Assembly: GCA_037576195.1 (NCBI GenBank)
Contig: CM075102.1
Location: forward strand, 5,146,001 to 5,210,000
Source: Phytoseiulus persimilis
Lineage: Eukaryota > Arthropoda > Arachnida > Mesostigmata > Phytoseiidae
Length of the DNA stretch: 64,000 nucleotides
Direction of reading: 5' to 3'
Shown here: positions 46,582 to 57,045 of the stretch, piece after piece
Numbering within the stretch: the first letter of the stretch is position 1
How the letters are laid out: every line of letters starts with the position of its first letter
Notes under the pieces: generated by a model
The model's database searches: none
The model's input: the letters and a program-made list of their open reading frames with translations, nothing else
Told to the model about the DNA's origin: nothing
Translations under genes and position numbers: made by a program

Positions 46582-47343
46582 GTGTCGTCTATTCCAAAAC
46601 ATTTCGTTCTAACTTCGGATCACTATCCTCGTTTGCCTGCACATCTGACCGGCTTTCGATGCCCTTCTCAAAAAGAGGAAGCCCTCTGCTTCTATCAATG
46701 TACATGGATCAATCAAATCGGAATTCCCGTGGTTCACTTGTGCTTATTCAAGACAGAGTTATTCGCAGTGAACCGTCGCAGAGCCGAAGCCTGCTTCTTC
46801 TGTAGAACTTTTCGTCCTCCACAACGATCTTCTGAGCCCAGACGCTGTCGGTTGAGTCAGAATTATGTTCTCTGGGGCTCTAGCGAAACCCTGTCCGACT
46901 GCGGAGGAGGCTCAAAGGCTGTTAGAGCTTCGACGGGCGGTGGTTGACTATATTTGATCGAACGGGAACCTCCGCCGCGAGAGCGGGTCCCGCTCGAGAC
47001 TTCGAGGCAGCGCCCCACTATTTGCGCGAAGCCCGCGGTTTCTGCCTACAGTGATAATGTTTGCTGTTCAGACCTGGATCCTCCCAAGTTTTGGTCTCTG
47101 ACGAGGGCGAAGAGCGAGCCCAACCGATTTCTCAGCCGTCTGTGTGGTGCTGGGACTTCATTCGAAAGAATTCAGCTCCGGAACAAACTCCGAGTCTCTC
47201 GGAACCACGCCGCAGCCCCGACGGAAGCTGCGGTTTCCGACGAATTCCAACGGTCTCGAATCCAGATGAGCATCGTCTGGGGCGATACGAAGCCGCGTAG
47301 GAGAAAGAGTTGTAGCGCTCACAGCATAAGAGCAGCGTCATAA
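46582..47343 (+). other. Cys-rich reading frame with one TGA, copy C
   Basis: Same frame as in copy B, open except for TGA at 46945-46947. CPSQKEEAL, CFYQCTW, ACFFCRTF before it and MIEREPPPRERVPL after it. Not recognised. Confidence 0.25.
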
Positions 47344-47396
47344 CACCCACGAGCTCACACGGTTGTTGCGCTCCACGACCAGACTACCGCCTCGAA

Positions 47397-47948
47397 ATGC
47401 TTGCCTCCGCTCGCGCTGCCATGAGAGAATCGCTTGAATCTCAGAAGGACTTCGAACGATTGATCTTCGAGATTGACCTCCTCCGGAATCGAGATCTTGG
47501 ACCAGAAGCAACCGACCACGCACCGTTCGCAGCGAATCCGCAAGAAGCACGAGTGAGGCAACCAAGGGACAAGAAGAAGCTCCAGAAGAGGATGCCTTCT
47601 CTCTTCCGGACCAAACACGAATGGAAGTTTTCGGCTCCGATATCCGTGTCTCCGAATTCCAAGGTACAGTTCGCGGAATGCATCGTTACTGTGCCTCTCT
47701 CGGAGCTCGGGTATTGTCCGTTCTGTTGCAAGAAGGGCGAACCTCGGGTAGTTAGCCAGGGACACAATCTGCGTGCTCCGAACGGCACGGTCGCCTGCCC
47801 TTCATTGAGGAGGTTAAGGTGTCATTTGTGCAACTGCCAGGGAGGGGACTATGCCCATACTCATAGTTACTGCCCAACGTTGCCTAACCCTAAAAAACCG
47901 AACTTCTTACGTCAAAAAAGGACGAGCTTCTGGGTTGAATGTACGTAG
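47397..47948 (+). CDS. nanos: Nanos-type zinc-finger protein, copy C
   Basis: 183 residues, intact. The finger is identical to copy A over YCPFCCKKGE except for Pro after Glu, and all ligands are kept (GHNL, CPSLR, CHLC, DYAHT, YCP). An in-frame TAG lies about 75 nt upstream of the ATG, which fixes the start within this stretch unless there is splicing. AATAAA follows at 48014-48019. Confidence 0.82.
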   Translation: MLASARAAMRESLESQKDFERLIFEIDLLRNRDLGPEATDHAPFAANPQEARVRQPRDKKKLQKRMPSLFRTKHEWKFSAPISVSPNSKVQFAECIVTVPLSELGYCPFCCKKGEPRVVSQGHNLRAPNGTVACPSLRRLRCHLCNCQGGDYAHTHSYCPTLPNPKKPNFLRQKRTSFWVECT

Positions 47949-48013
47949 CTTCTGAACTATCAGAAACAGACTGTACAATATTTCTGACAGGGCGCCATCA
48001 AAATGATACCTGA

Positions 48014-48019
48014 AATAAA
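48014..48019 (+). promoter_or_regulatory. Candidate poly(A) signal for Nanos ORF C
   Basis: AATAAA 66 nt after the Nanos stop codon. Confidence 0.5.
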
Positions 48020-48208
48020 GATATGTCTCGTAGAATCAAACTCAAACTACCTCTCCAGAGTTTTCTTTGGTGTGAGCGACCGGTCACTGAAGTCAACTCT
48101 CCCAAATAAATCCAGGCAGGGAATGCGTTGGAGGACAGCTGGCCCTTCTTGGAGTTGGAACACTCCTTCTCCAACCAGACTGCTCCTGAGAAATGGAAGA
48201 ACAGGAGT

Positions 48209-50056
48209 TGCACAGATTGAAGAATCTCCTGCCTTCGGAGATTGTCGTTCCGGTTGATCCCGCAGTCTCAAGTCTTGACGCGATTTCGGTGGTTGGCGCA
48301 CTGGTCTATGTTGAACATGGCTGATGTTGGGGGCCACTCTGATGGGGTCGGATGTGTCGATTGTAGAATCTCTGGTTCAGGTAACGTACCGCGTGACGAC
48401 CTCCCGTAACTCTTTTACCGTTAAGTCAGTCTTCTCATCACCTGCTCCCAACATAACATTGCGAATGTTTCTGAAGCTCGGACCGGCTGCGTAGTTGATG
48501 GCGAGGAAAATTTTGAACTTTTCACGGACATGCTGTGCCACTCGAAACTATCGCCCTTGAGATTGGCCCAGTCTATTATTTCTTCTGGATTATCTAGAGC
48601 TGTCAACGGAACATGTAGACTTAAGATGTCATGACGTCTGCGGAATATTGATTTCGAGGGTCCGAAATTCGTCTTAAGGATTTCAACGAGATCATCATAT
48701 CGTTTGGCTCTGGGTAGTTCTGGTGAGATCGGACTGAGGAGTCTGGCATATTCCGTCGGCCTTAACGCCTTGAGCAGTAGTTGAGTTCGGAGTTCAATGG
48801 ATGGGGTCGCTTCCTCCACAATGGCCTCGTGTTGTGAGAACCAAGTTTCAAGAATTACGATTGCAATTGCGCCGACTGCGCCAATGAAGTGTCTCGGGAT
48901 GGGATCAGGACAACGACGTCGAGACTTGAAGAGAGGATTGGCAAGCAAGTATTTATTCCAGGAGTGGGCAACTTGGTGCGGCCCACGGGTCGCAGTGCAG
49001 AGCACCATCGCCGCCACGCAAACTTACCACAGGAAACCGCCACAGAAAACGTATCTCAGCGAGCCCGAAGTATTCCTAATCCATGCGACATGTCCCCAAA
49101 GAGCGACATCCGGCAAAGATGAGGTTTCAAGCTCAGGAATCGTTTCCTCGGAGTGCATGAGGAACATGCACATCGTTGGGGAAGATCGAAGGAAATGTTG
49201 AATCTCTTTTCCATGGAAGCGATTTGGCGATTTCAAGCGCTTGTTGTGCATGGCCCTGCTCAAACACAGTGGTCCACCCGCGGGCCGCACTTTGCCGACC
49301 TCCGATTTATTCGAAGATGACCGCTCCTTTCATAGCGTCGCGAGAAACGCTTCCTTGTGGTCAAACTCCGGAAACAACATTATTTCCCGCGAGTATCTTC
49401 TCTAGTGTCACGATTCGGGAACCGCTCAATGCGTTTCAGATCCGGAACGGCACAAATACAAAGTTTTCCGATTTCACTTCGGGAACGGCCCACAGTTCAC
49501 AGAATCCCCACAAATTGTCAATCTCCACTGCCATGAAGTTGTTTCTCATAAACGCCCTACCAAAACTCTCTTACGTTATGGGCCGCGTATGGAAACATCT
49601 CACAGTGAGTGAAATCCCCGAGAACTCGAAAGCTGCTACTACACTCATCTCGAACGAGCCTCTCGAGTCCACAGAAGCGCACGTAATCGTTACTTGTACG
49701 TGCTCGCCGACAGGGATGCGCTCTTTGACGAGGCATGACAAGAAGGCAGAAAATACGCCAGCGTTCCTCGAAATCATCGAGGATTTGAAGAATAAGGTCG
49801 GGACGGTACGCACGGAACCTGAGGGGGACCCGATCCTCGAACGCCGCGAAATATGAAGTGCCGCAATGTACCCAAGAGAGCGCCTCTTCGCTTCGTACCT
49901 CATACAAGGGTTCCACAATCAACTGTGTAGTAGAGAGAATTGTCATGTGCCAAGTGATATGTGTTCATGTAAGTACTGCGGTCGGAGCTGTCCACGATAT
50001 CATGCTATAGTGTGGGAGATGAGACCCGGACTCGCAAACTCAGCGGTGCAGAGTGT
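48209..50056 (-). pseudogene. Mag-like gypsy gag fragment and flank, copy C
   Basis: Minus-strand Gag segment (48421-49017, 198 codons) homologous to copies at 40645-41301 and 20265-20861, with the RYDDLVEILKTNFGPS pattern. The part from 49040 to 50056 is the presumed 5' side of that element or attached repeat; it has a 226-codon plus-strand ORF with no recognised motif. The 19.7-21.3 kb relative lacks about 550 bp of it. Confidence 0.7.
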
Positions 50057-50091
50057 GACTGACACGCAATGAATCTGTTGAAAAAAAAATG
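50057..50091 (+). other. Poly(A)-like end next to repeat G
   Basis: GACTGACACGCAATGAATC then nine A. The related end at 21303-21341 has AATAAA. It suggests a retroposed 3' terminus; repeat G starts right after it. Confidence 0.45.
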
Positions 50092-53000
50092 AGCGGATTC
50101 CACTGCAGATACACAAGGTGATCAGATCAGGTCTCGTTTCTTCTGAACCGATATTCAGGGTGTCGTGGGTGGATTTCGTTTTTTTTTAGATGTCGCTCTT
50201 TCATTCAACTACAACATGGTGTCAACCAATTGTCTCTCTCGTTTTCGGCTCGTTTCGAAAGCAGACATGTTCCCCCCTCGGGTTCAGAGGGCGTTGTTTT
50301 CGAGAGGAGGCGCAGCTGAGTTCGCTCGGTGTGATGTGGAGGGATGCCCATTTGACGGAGGGAGCCCGTTGTGACGAGCATCCCGCTCACACCTCGGGAG
50401 AATCAACGCCACGGAACATCGAAATGTCGCCGCAAGGTTTGGTGCCGTGGAACCTCTGAAACTCGACCGGAGAGGGTTCTGCAACTTCTCGGGAAAAGGA
50501 TTTCTGTTCACAAATTGCATGCTGAAGTCACGTAGCTTTCACCAGTCCAGCCGACATTTTCTGGTCGTTTTTTTTTTTTAGGAAAAATTCGACTCCCGCC
50601 CCGCTGGTCGATATCCGGCGAGAACACCGAAAACGAACGATTTTTTATGTCTGAGGAACCCTCGATTTTCAATGCCTTAGGAATAATGCGATCTGGTAAG
50701 CGAAACCATAGCCCTCGAAAACGGCTCTCAAAAATATGTGGTGCTTCTTTTGCGAGAGTGGTTCTCGATGTATGACGATTCCAAGCTTGCTCTCGATCAT
50801 GGAGATACGAATTTATCATTGTCAATGGATTATAACAGACTTGAATCTGGTTGACGGAAAGGGCTGAAAACATTCAGGAATCAGTTCTTTCACGCTGGAA
50901 ACACGCTCCCGCTGTTCTGAGGAAGATCCGTCGAGGGGGGGCACCAAACTCCCCTTATACGGCTGGACCCTTCCACGATGTCAAGCTCCGATTGGGATGA
51001 GGGATCTCTAATGACTCGTTCTTTTCGGAACTTTTCGAGCACGGGGTTTTCGTTCCTTCCGAGGCGAAGCACGCAACACGTTATGCTTTCTCTGAGGAAG
51101 CGCTAGAATTCCAGCATAAACCGGACTCACAACATCAGCCAGCTTGGCGTCAACCTGAACTGAATCGTTGATGCCAATAAAAGTCAGCCCGATACGGGAA
51201 TTCTCGTTAATAACTGGGGTGGGGAGACTCCGTTGACTCTAAGGAAGTGGTAGAAGGCTCACCGATACGGTCGGGCAGAGAAGCGAAGGATTTGAAGGGT
51301 GACGGTATCCGATTCGACGCTTGGGCTTGGCACAGGAGCGTAATGTCGTGATTCTGTCAAGTTGCTCCAGGGAAGACACCGCCCGTGATGCACGAATACA
51401 TCGAAGTGAAGTTTCATTCCCAAGATGAAGATCCTCTCGTAGATCTCTGATCCGTGAGCATGAACAAAGGCCAACAGATTCCCTGAACCAGTGGAGGACC
51501 ATGCAATCGAGACAGTTCGGAAGGCCAGTCGAGCCCTGATGTAGACTCAACTACTATTCGTGGGATGAAACCAAGTTCCTCTTAGGCTCCCACAACGATG
51601 AATTGTGTATGTATATGAACATTGACGAGATCCGTCAATGTTGCTTAAGTCCCCTGTCGAATTCAAGCCCTCTAGTCCCAAGGAGTCGACCGAAATACGG
51701 CGATAGCCGGTCATGCGATATCCATTCTCGAACACACACGAGTTTTCTGGGGCCGCTGCTGTCGAGCTTTCCAGAGATCATAGTAGAATTTTTTTTTGCG
51801 TTGATAACCAAAAATCATCTTGATTTATTCTCAGTATAATGGCTCGCCTCGAGAGGCTCTATTTGAGACCGGGGGGATGGGAAATGGCGCGAACATTATC
51901 CGTAAGGGATACCGGACGACAGCCGGAAGCCATCGCGGCGTGCTACTCTGGGACCCTAAGACGAACGGAGCTCGCCTGACTCCGGGCTATGAAGCCTCGC
52001 TCAGAGGAAATGTCGAGTACATCAAAAAAGGTTTTTTTTTTTCTGCGCTGCTTTATTTCTGGAACCAATGATTCAGTCAACGGTCTCATCCCCTTCATGC
52101 TGTTGTCAGGTCAAGGATTAGCCTCGGACTCCAGACCGTCTTTGAAAGCATCTCGAGAGCAACACAATTCGAAGTGTTTCGTCCCTCGAAGATTCATCCA
52201 TTGTCTTGATATGCGTTTCGGAGGGATCCCGAGAGACGCGCCACAGGGTTCCATACAGCTCTTCCTCAACGCTATGCCTCCCCTCGGGTGGCTCTCCTGC
52301 GTTTCTTAATCAGATTGCCTGGTGGCTTCCTGGAACACGAGGAGGATCTTCCTCACTATAACGAGCCAACCATCACACATAACACGAAGACTCACACGAA
52401 GTGACCCTGGGAGCGTCCAGGAGCCCGGGAAATTAACTGGGAAGATGGACTCGAGCCCTCGTCACTCACCTGGGGGATGGTCCCGGTTGATTCACGTCCG
52501 TGCTTTCGAGATCCGGGCTGCACTCCCGTCTCTTCCGGCTGGATCCATCGGTTTTCTCGAGCCCGTACCTGTCTCCATCGGTGGAAGGCATGATGACGAA
52601 AGGTAACCTCTGATTCTCTACCGACACACACGCTTTTAGAACACTCCCTGAACTACAGATTGCGTTTTCAGGCGGAAACGTCGAGGTCCTTCTCTTCTTT
52701 CGCAGAATGATACTCAGAAGAACACGAACCTCGAATTTAAGGCACAAACCTCAAACGCGGGCGAGGATACCGGAAGCTCAGGATCAATGAGCAACTTCGA
52801 ACCAACGGTTCAGAGTTCGGAGGGCTGGTGAGGGCAGTCTTCGTACTTCGCCGGAGCATTCTGGACTTTGAGAAAGAAGATGAAGTTCTGTCAGTCCAGT
52901 TCATCGATGCGCTCACGAGAAAAGGCTCTGAATTGTACAACTCCGTAATCAATCGGATAGATTGCGATCAGCACGGGTTCGATCCCCGGCCGACAACAAA

Positions 53001-53335
53001 AATTTCTTATGTGGTAAAAAGAGGATTCAATTTACATCAGAATCAAATCTGAACCATCTTAAGACCCAAGCCCACCGTCCACAATGGGATTTGCGAGGCG
53101 ATAGGGAGTGTTACTGAAGCAATACCGAAAGGTGATTCCGGGACACTTCTGAGGGCTGGCTAAGAGGTTCAGCCGGAAAACAAAGATTGCGATCAGCAGG
53201 CGTCCTACAGACATGAAGAACGGCTGATGAAACTTTTTTGATGGGCCCTCGTTTGTGAGCTATGGCACCCTCGAAACTTGAAATCTAGCTTGGGCCACTA
53301 TGACAGCCTGTGGGATTTGCGATAGCGCTGAAAAC
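50092..53335. repeat. Repeat G, copy 2 (no MULE)
   Basis: Continuous version of repeat G. It carries the empty MULE site at 52354-52363 and an extra 177-bp insert at 51784-51960. No ORF conserved with copy 1, so probably non-coding. Confidence 0.9.
51784..51960 (-). mobile_element. Short retroposon insert with poly(A)
   Basis: Absent from the homologous place in copy 1 (about 30843). On the minus strand it ends with AATAAA (51824-51829 on the complement) and, about 27 nt later, nine A. It looks like the 3' end of a 5'-truncated LINE or a SINE. Target duplication not clear. Confidence 0.55.
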
Positions 53336-53505
53336 GTTGTGAAAGGTTTCTGGTACCGGGCCATGTCCTGAAAATCGCGCCTCGCGACAGTGGTCTCACC
53401 ACCAAGGCTCTCATTTAATATACAATTTTCCGCGACGAGATTCTGTGCGCATTTTCGGATTTGGAGATCCAAGAATGACTAGCCGTGGAGTCGCTCATGT
53501 TCAGC

Positions 53506-54174
53506 TCACGTAATTTTCGGAAGGCACATCCTCATGGTCCGATCGTGGATGATCAGTCCATTTGCCCGCGGGACGCCGAACATCTCCATGCAATGCTCGG
53601 ATATCTCGATAAACCGATCCCTCCGAGTTTCCATTTGATCTCTATGTAATCTGAACCTCACGCCGTAGTTCGGTTGCCGTACACGTCGGAAATCGTCCTC
53701 TACTGCTTTGAACTTACAATTTGAGTCAGGGCCGATGCAGTCCAGTATCCGACAGATTCGCCCGAACGTGAACAGTTCTTGCGGTCCTCCCATGTCCAGG
53801 TCTTCGATGAGAAGTTCGTTCTCGCCGTCATGGCCGTTCGACTCGTACAGGTCCTCGACCTCCTCGAAGTCTGCGGGATTTTTGTTCGCGAACTCCTTCA
53901 CCGTCTACACGATATCAACCGCTAGTTTCTTCCCGATCTCGCTGGCGTCTTCTCGAGCGCTCAGGCCGACATGCGGGGAATCTAACTGGTACTGGATCAG
54001 CGACACCAATGCATTGACTCTGCTCGGCATCACAGTGACTGCTTCAGCGACTTTCCCAGTTTCAAACAGGGATCTCACAAAAGCTTCAGCTAATCCCGCG
54101 GAACAGGAACAGACTGCGCGCAGAGAGCAGACAACTTGTCTATACGAATGAAACCAGAGCTTTGGTGGCACCAC
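53506..54174 (-). pseudogene. Unrecognised protein with one in-frame stop
   Basis: One minus-strand frame is open for about 223 codons apart from a single TAG at 53902-53904. The N-terminal half has LWFHSYRQVVCSLRAVCSCS and a helical-looking middle. The C-terminal half is acidic (NPADFEEVEDLYESNG, LLIEDLDMGG) and then basic (RFRLHRDQMETRRDRF). Composition and length suggest a real gene that decayed recently, but no family is recognised. Could be a retroelement Gag, an endogenous viral relic or a host gene exon. Confidence 0.4.
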
Positions 54175-55687
54175 CGTCGCGTCGCGCGATTTTCAGGGAA
54201 TGCCCAGTTACCAGGAATCTTTCACAACGATTTTTAGAGCTTGGTTGACCCATGCTCGATTCCAGGGTTTTGGGGGCGCTGTAGCTCGCAAACCACGACT
54301 CATTGGGGAAAGTTTCGTCAGCCGTTTTCCATGTGGGCCTATTGATCGCAACCTATCTGGTTGGAATCAGAGTAATACAATTCAGAATCTCCCATTGTCG
54401 GTCGCCGAATCATTCTACATTCGGAGAAGCCAGATTCCCGGAACAAGGACGAATAATCTAAACTCATGCAGCGTTTCGAGGCAGGAATCTGCCAACCTCA
54501 TGTTAGCATCTAGAAGGATGCCCTCGTCCTGTCCTCCCTATTGGGAGCTGACACACACGGGAGCATTTCGGGAGCATGCGGCGGGAGTACCCTCCTCGGC
54601 TCGAGCGTGACTTTCCGGTTCCGTTCTCCGTTCTGCTACTCTGGCTGGACATCAGCCCTCGCGGTTTCGAATAATGAACTCATGATGGTTCGATCCGAAG
54701 AGTCTAGAGTGTCTTTGGATCGTGGGATGAGCTAAGACGCCGATTCGGTTCCGCCCTTTCAAATTAGGAATGTGTAATTCATGGATCCCTCGATTGGAAT
54801 TCGACCCCCAGAATATCGGAAACTTTCACATCGCAATCGAAACTCTTGCAGCTCACGTATGATCAGAACAACGTTAACGATCCCGACGAATCGATCTTCT
54901 GTTGTCTGATGTCGGTGTCGCAAACCGGGAATTCCCGGCGGGAATCATGTGCCTGCTGTCTCCCCATCCCCGCGTTGCCGCATTGTGAACCTGAGACGAT
55001 GCCTGAAATCTGGAGCCCCCCTCGAAGCTTCAGCGAGACCGAAGCCGATTTCTCCATTCTCGGAATCCAACTCCACGAGGTTCCAGGCGGTAGTGCTGTC
55101 AGCCACAGTTCACACAGCTTTGTTCTGTTGCCTCTCAGATTCTCCGAGTATTCTCCACGGAACGCAAGGAGAACGAGAGTTGTGGGAAAACATAATCCAT
55201 TCCACCCATATGGTTCTCCAGTGCTACCCCTCGAAGCTTCACATGTCATTAGAATTTCACCCCCTGCTTTCGAACACTGAGCAATGGAGGGGCCCTCCCA
55301 TGTGAGCAAGTGAATGCGGAATAATCCATGAGGTCCGAATGGATCTCAATGCCGAACCAGATAGGCGTACGTACAGTACCTCACCCATCAACCCGCCTGA
55401 CAAGGACTACGAGATCTGAGGAGATGAGGGGCATTTGGTTGACTCATGCGAAAGTCGTCGAAGCTGTATCGCGCGACATCTGTATCGGCCGAGGCTCAAA
55501 ATGCAATGATTCGGATCGGACGGTATTCTTTCTCACGATTCGCCGGAAGCTCCCTTGTTGACCGGGGTGGAGGATCACACGAAATTCCAGGTGTCCTGCT
55601 GCAGCAGGAAAGGAGGGAATCGATGCGGGGAGACGATCTTCTCACATCCATAGAATATATCTTCGGGGTGGGGCTTCATGGGTTGGC
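54175..55687. other. No gene seen
   Basis: ORFs of up to about 148 codons overlap on both strands between 54846 and 55309 with no recognised motif and no paralogue in the window to test them. Treated as non-coding. Confidence 0.4.
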
Positions 55688-56598
55688 GCTTCGCGTGTGA
55701 GCGGACATCGGGCGCATAACAGAAGTTCGGTGAGCGAGATAGCGTTATTAGCTCAGGCCGAAATGCTGGGCAGGACGGTTCGGGGAAAATGTGTCATGAG
55801 ATCAGGGGGAGCTTCCAACAAAGTGCAACTCATATCAGACGTTGAGGGAGATGACTCGAGAGGCGGCAAGTCCTCACATGGAAAGCAGAGGACCTCGGAG
55901 TGGTCCTCGGAGAATAAATGGTCCTGAGAAAACGTTCCTTGCCGAGACCGCAGTCTCTCCCCCATCTATTTCCTTTTATCAATAATCATTTCGACGCATG
56001 TCAGAGTGCAGACTGAACCGATGTATACTCATGTTATGGAGAACATGCGAAGAGATCCTGAAGATACGTAACTCCCCAGAATCAGGGAAGCTGAGAGCCA
56101 GAAAGGGTGAAAAACCGTGACTTGAGTGGAAGCTCCCTCTCGCGATCCCTCGTCGCCCGAGAGACTGGAACCTCCTCCCCCATACGAGTGTCGACGAAGT
56201 CGTTCGGAACAACGTTATACCAGAGAGTGCGGAAGCCCACATCACTGGATACCAGGATTTCTCCCAAGACGCATACCCTCAAATTGAACTTAACCCAACC
56301 AGCTTGCAGCCATGAAACCGGAACCCGCCAAATTCGAACATACCCGAGACCGCACCTGCTGCTGAAGCACGCCACTGCAGCCTCGAACTCGCTCTCTGCG
56401 ATGAACGCGGTGCCTTGAACTCGGCGTGGTGGAGAGAGGACAGTCTGAGGTTTTGAGCCCTTAAGAACGATCCCTCGAATGCTTCGATATCATTCTCGCG
56501 CGATCCTGTGTCTCCGGGAGGTTGAAAGCCCGTTGCTCAGTGCTCTCACGGTCCATCGCTGAATCCCATCACAAGCCCTCGGATCACTCAGCCCAGTC

Positions 56599-56946
56599 AT
56601 GGACTTTGGAGGTTTCGAGAATATACGACATCTATTCATTTTGTTCAACCTATACGTTGACAATGCCCGCGCCACCCTTTCGCCTCCGCCTTCGAGTGAC
56701 GAGGAAGATTCCGATCTTGAAATCGGAGACTTCGATATGGGCAACATCCTGGAAGAGGAGAATTCCGAGGAGGATCCGAAGGAAGATCACGAGGAGGAGC
56801 AAGAGGGAGATCACGCAGAGGAGCGAGAAGAAGATCACGGAGAGGATCTGGACGGGAGGCTTGTGGAAATGTTTCCGACGCCGCCGACCTCCGATGACGA
56901 CGAGCCCGCGGAGGACCAGGCCGAACCGATGGACGAGGAATTATGA
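56599..56946 (+). CDS. Acidic protein family, diverged copy E'
   Basis: 115 residues, intact, close to copy E but with one extra in-frame Glu/Asp/His block (about 24 nt) in the acidic middle and a changed last residue (MDEEL). Stem-loop and AATAAA follow as in E. Confidence 0.63.
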   Translation: MDFGGFENIRHLFILFNLYVDNARATLSPPPSSDEEDSDLEIGDFDMGNILEEENSEEDPKEDHEEEQEGDHAEEREEDHGEDLDGRLVEMFPTPPTSDDDEPAEDQAEPMDEEL

Positions 56947-56995
56947 TCCAAAAACTCCCGATGATTGTTAAGATCTGGACTCCGGAAGATTCGTG

Positions 56996-57027
56996 AGAGA
57001 TATCCTAAATCAGTATAGGATATCTCT
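56996..57027 (+). promoter_or_regulatory. Stem-loop after acidic ORF E'
   Basis: Same 14-bp stem and TCAG loop as 42729-42760 with one mismatch next to the loop. Located 50 nt after the stop codon. Confidence 0.5.
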
Positions 57028-57039
57028 GTCCATGTCATG

Positions 57040-57045
57040 AATAAA
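57040..57045 (+). promoter_or_regulatory. Candidate poly(A) signal for acidic ORF E'
   Basis: AATAAA 12 nt after the stem-loop. Confidence 0.45.

Larger units (their letters stand above)
43508..48208 (+). repeat. Segmental duplication unit N, copy C (longest)
   Basis: The most complete copy: full 5' part, acidic ORF (with a stop), Cys-rich frame, Nanos ORF. Followed directly by the gypsy gag fragment and preceded directly by unit E. Confidence 0.92.

Noticed and set aside
49176-49856. 226-codon plus-strand ORF
   Set aside because: The related segment at 20993-21309 does not preserve it and no motif is seen.
54846-55309. Overlapping 118-148 codon ORFs on both strands
   Set aside because: Mutual shadows with no recognisable motif.
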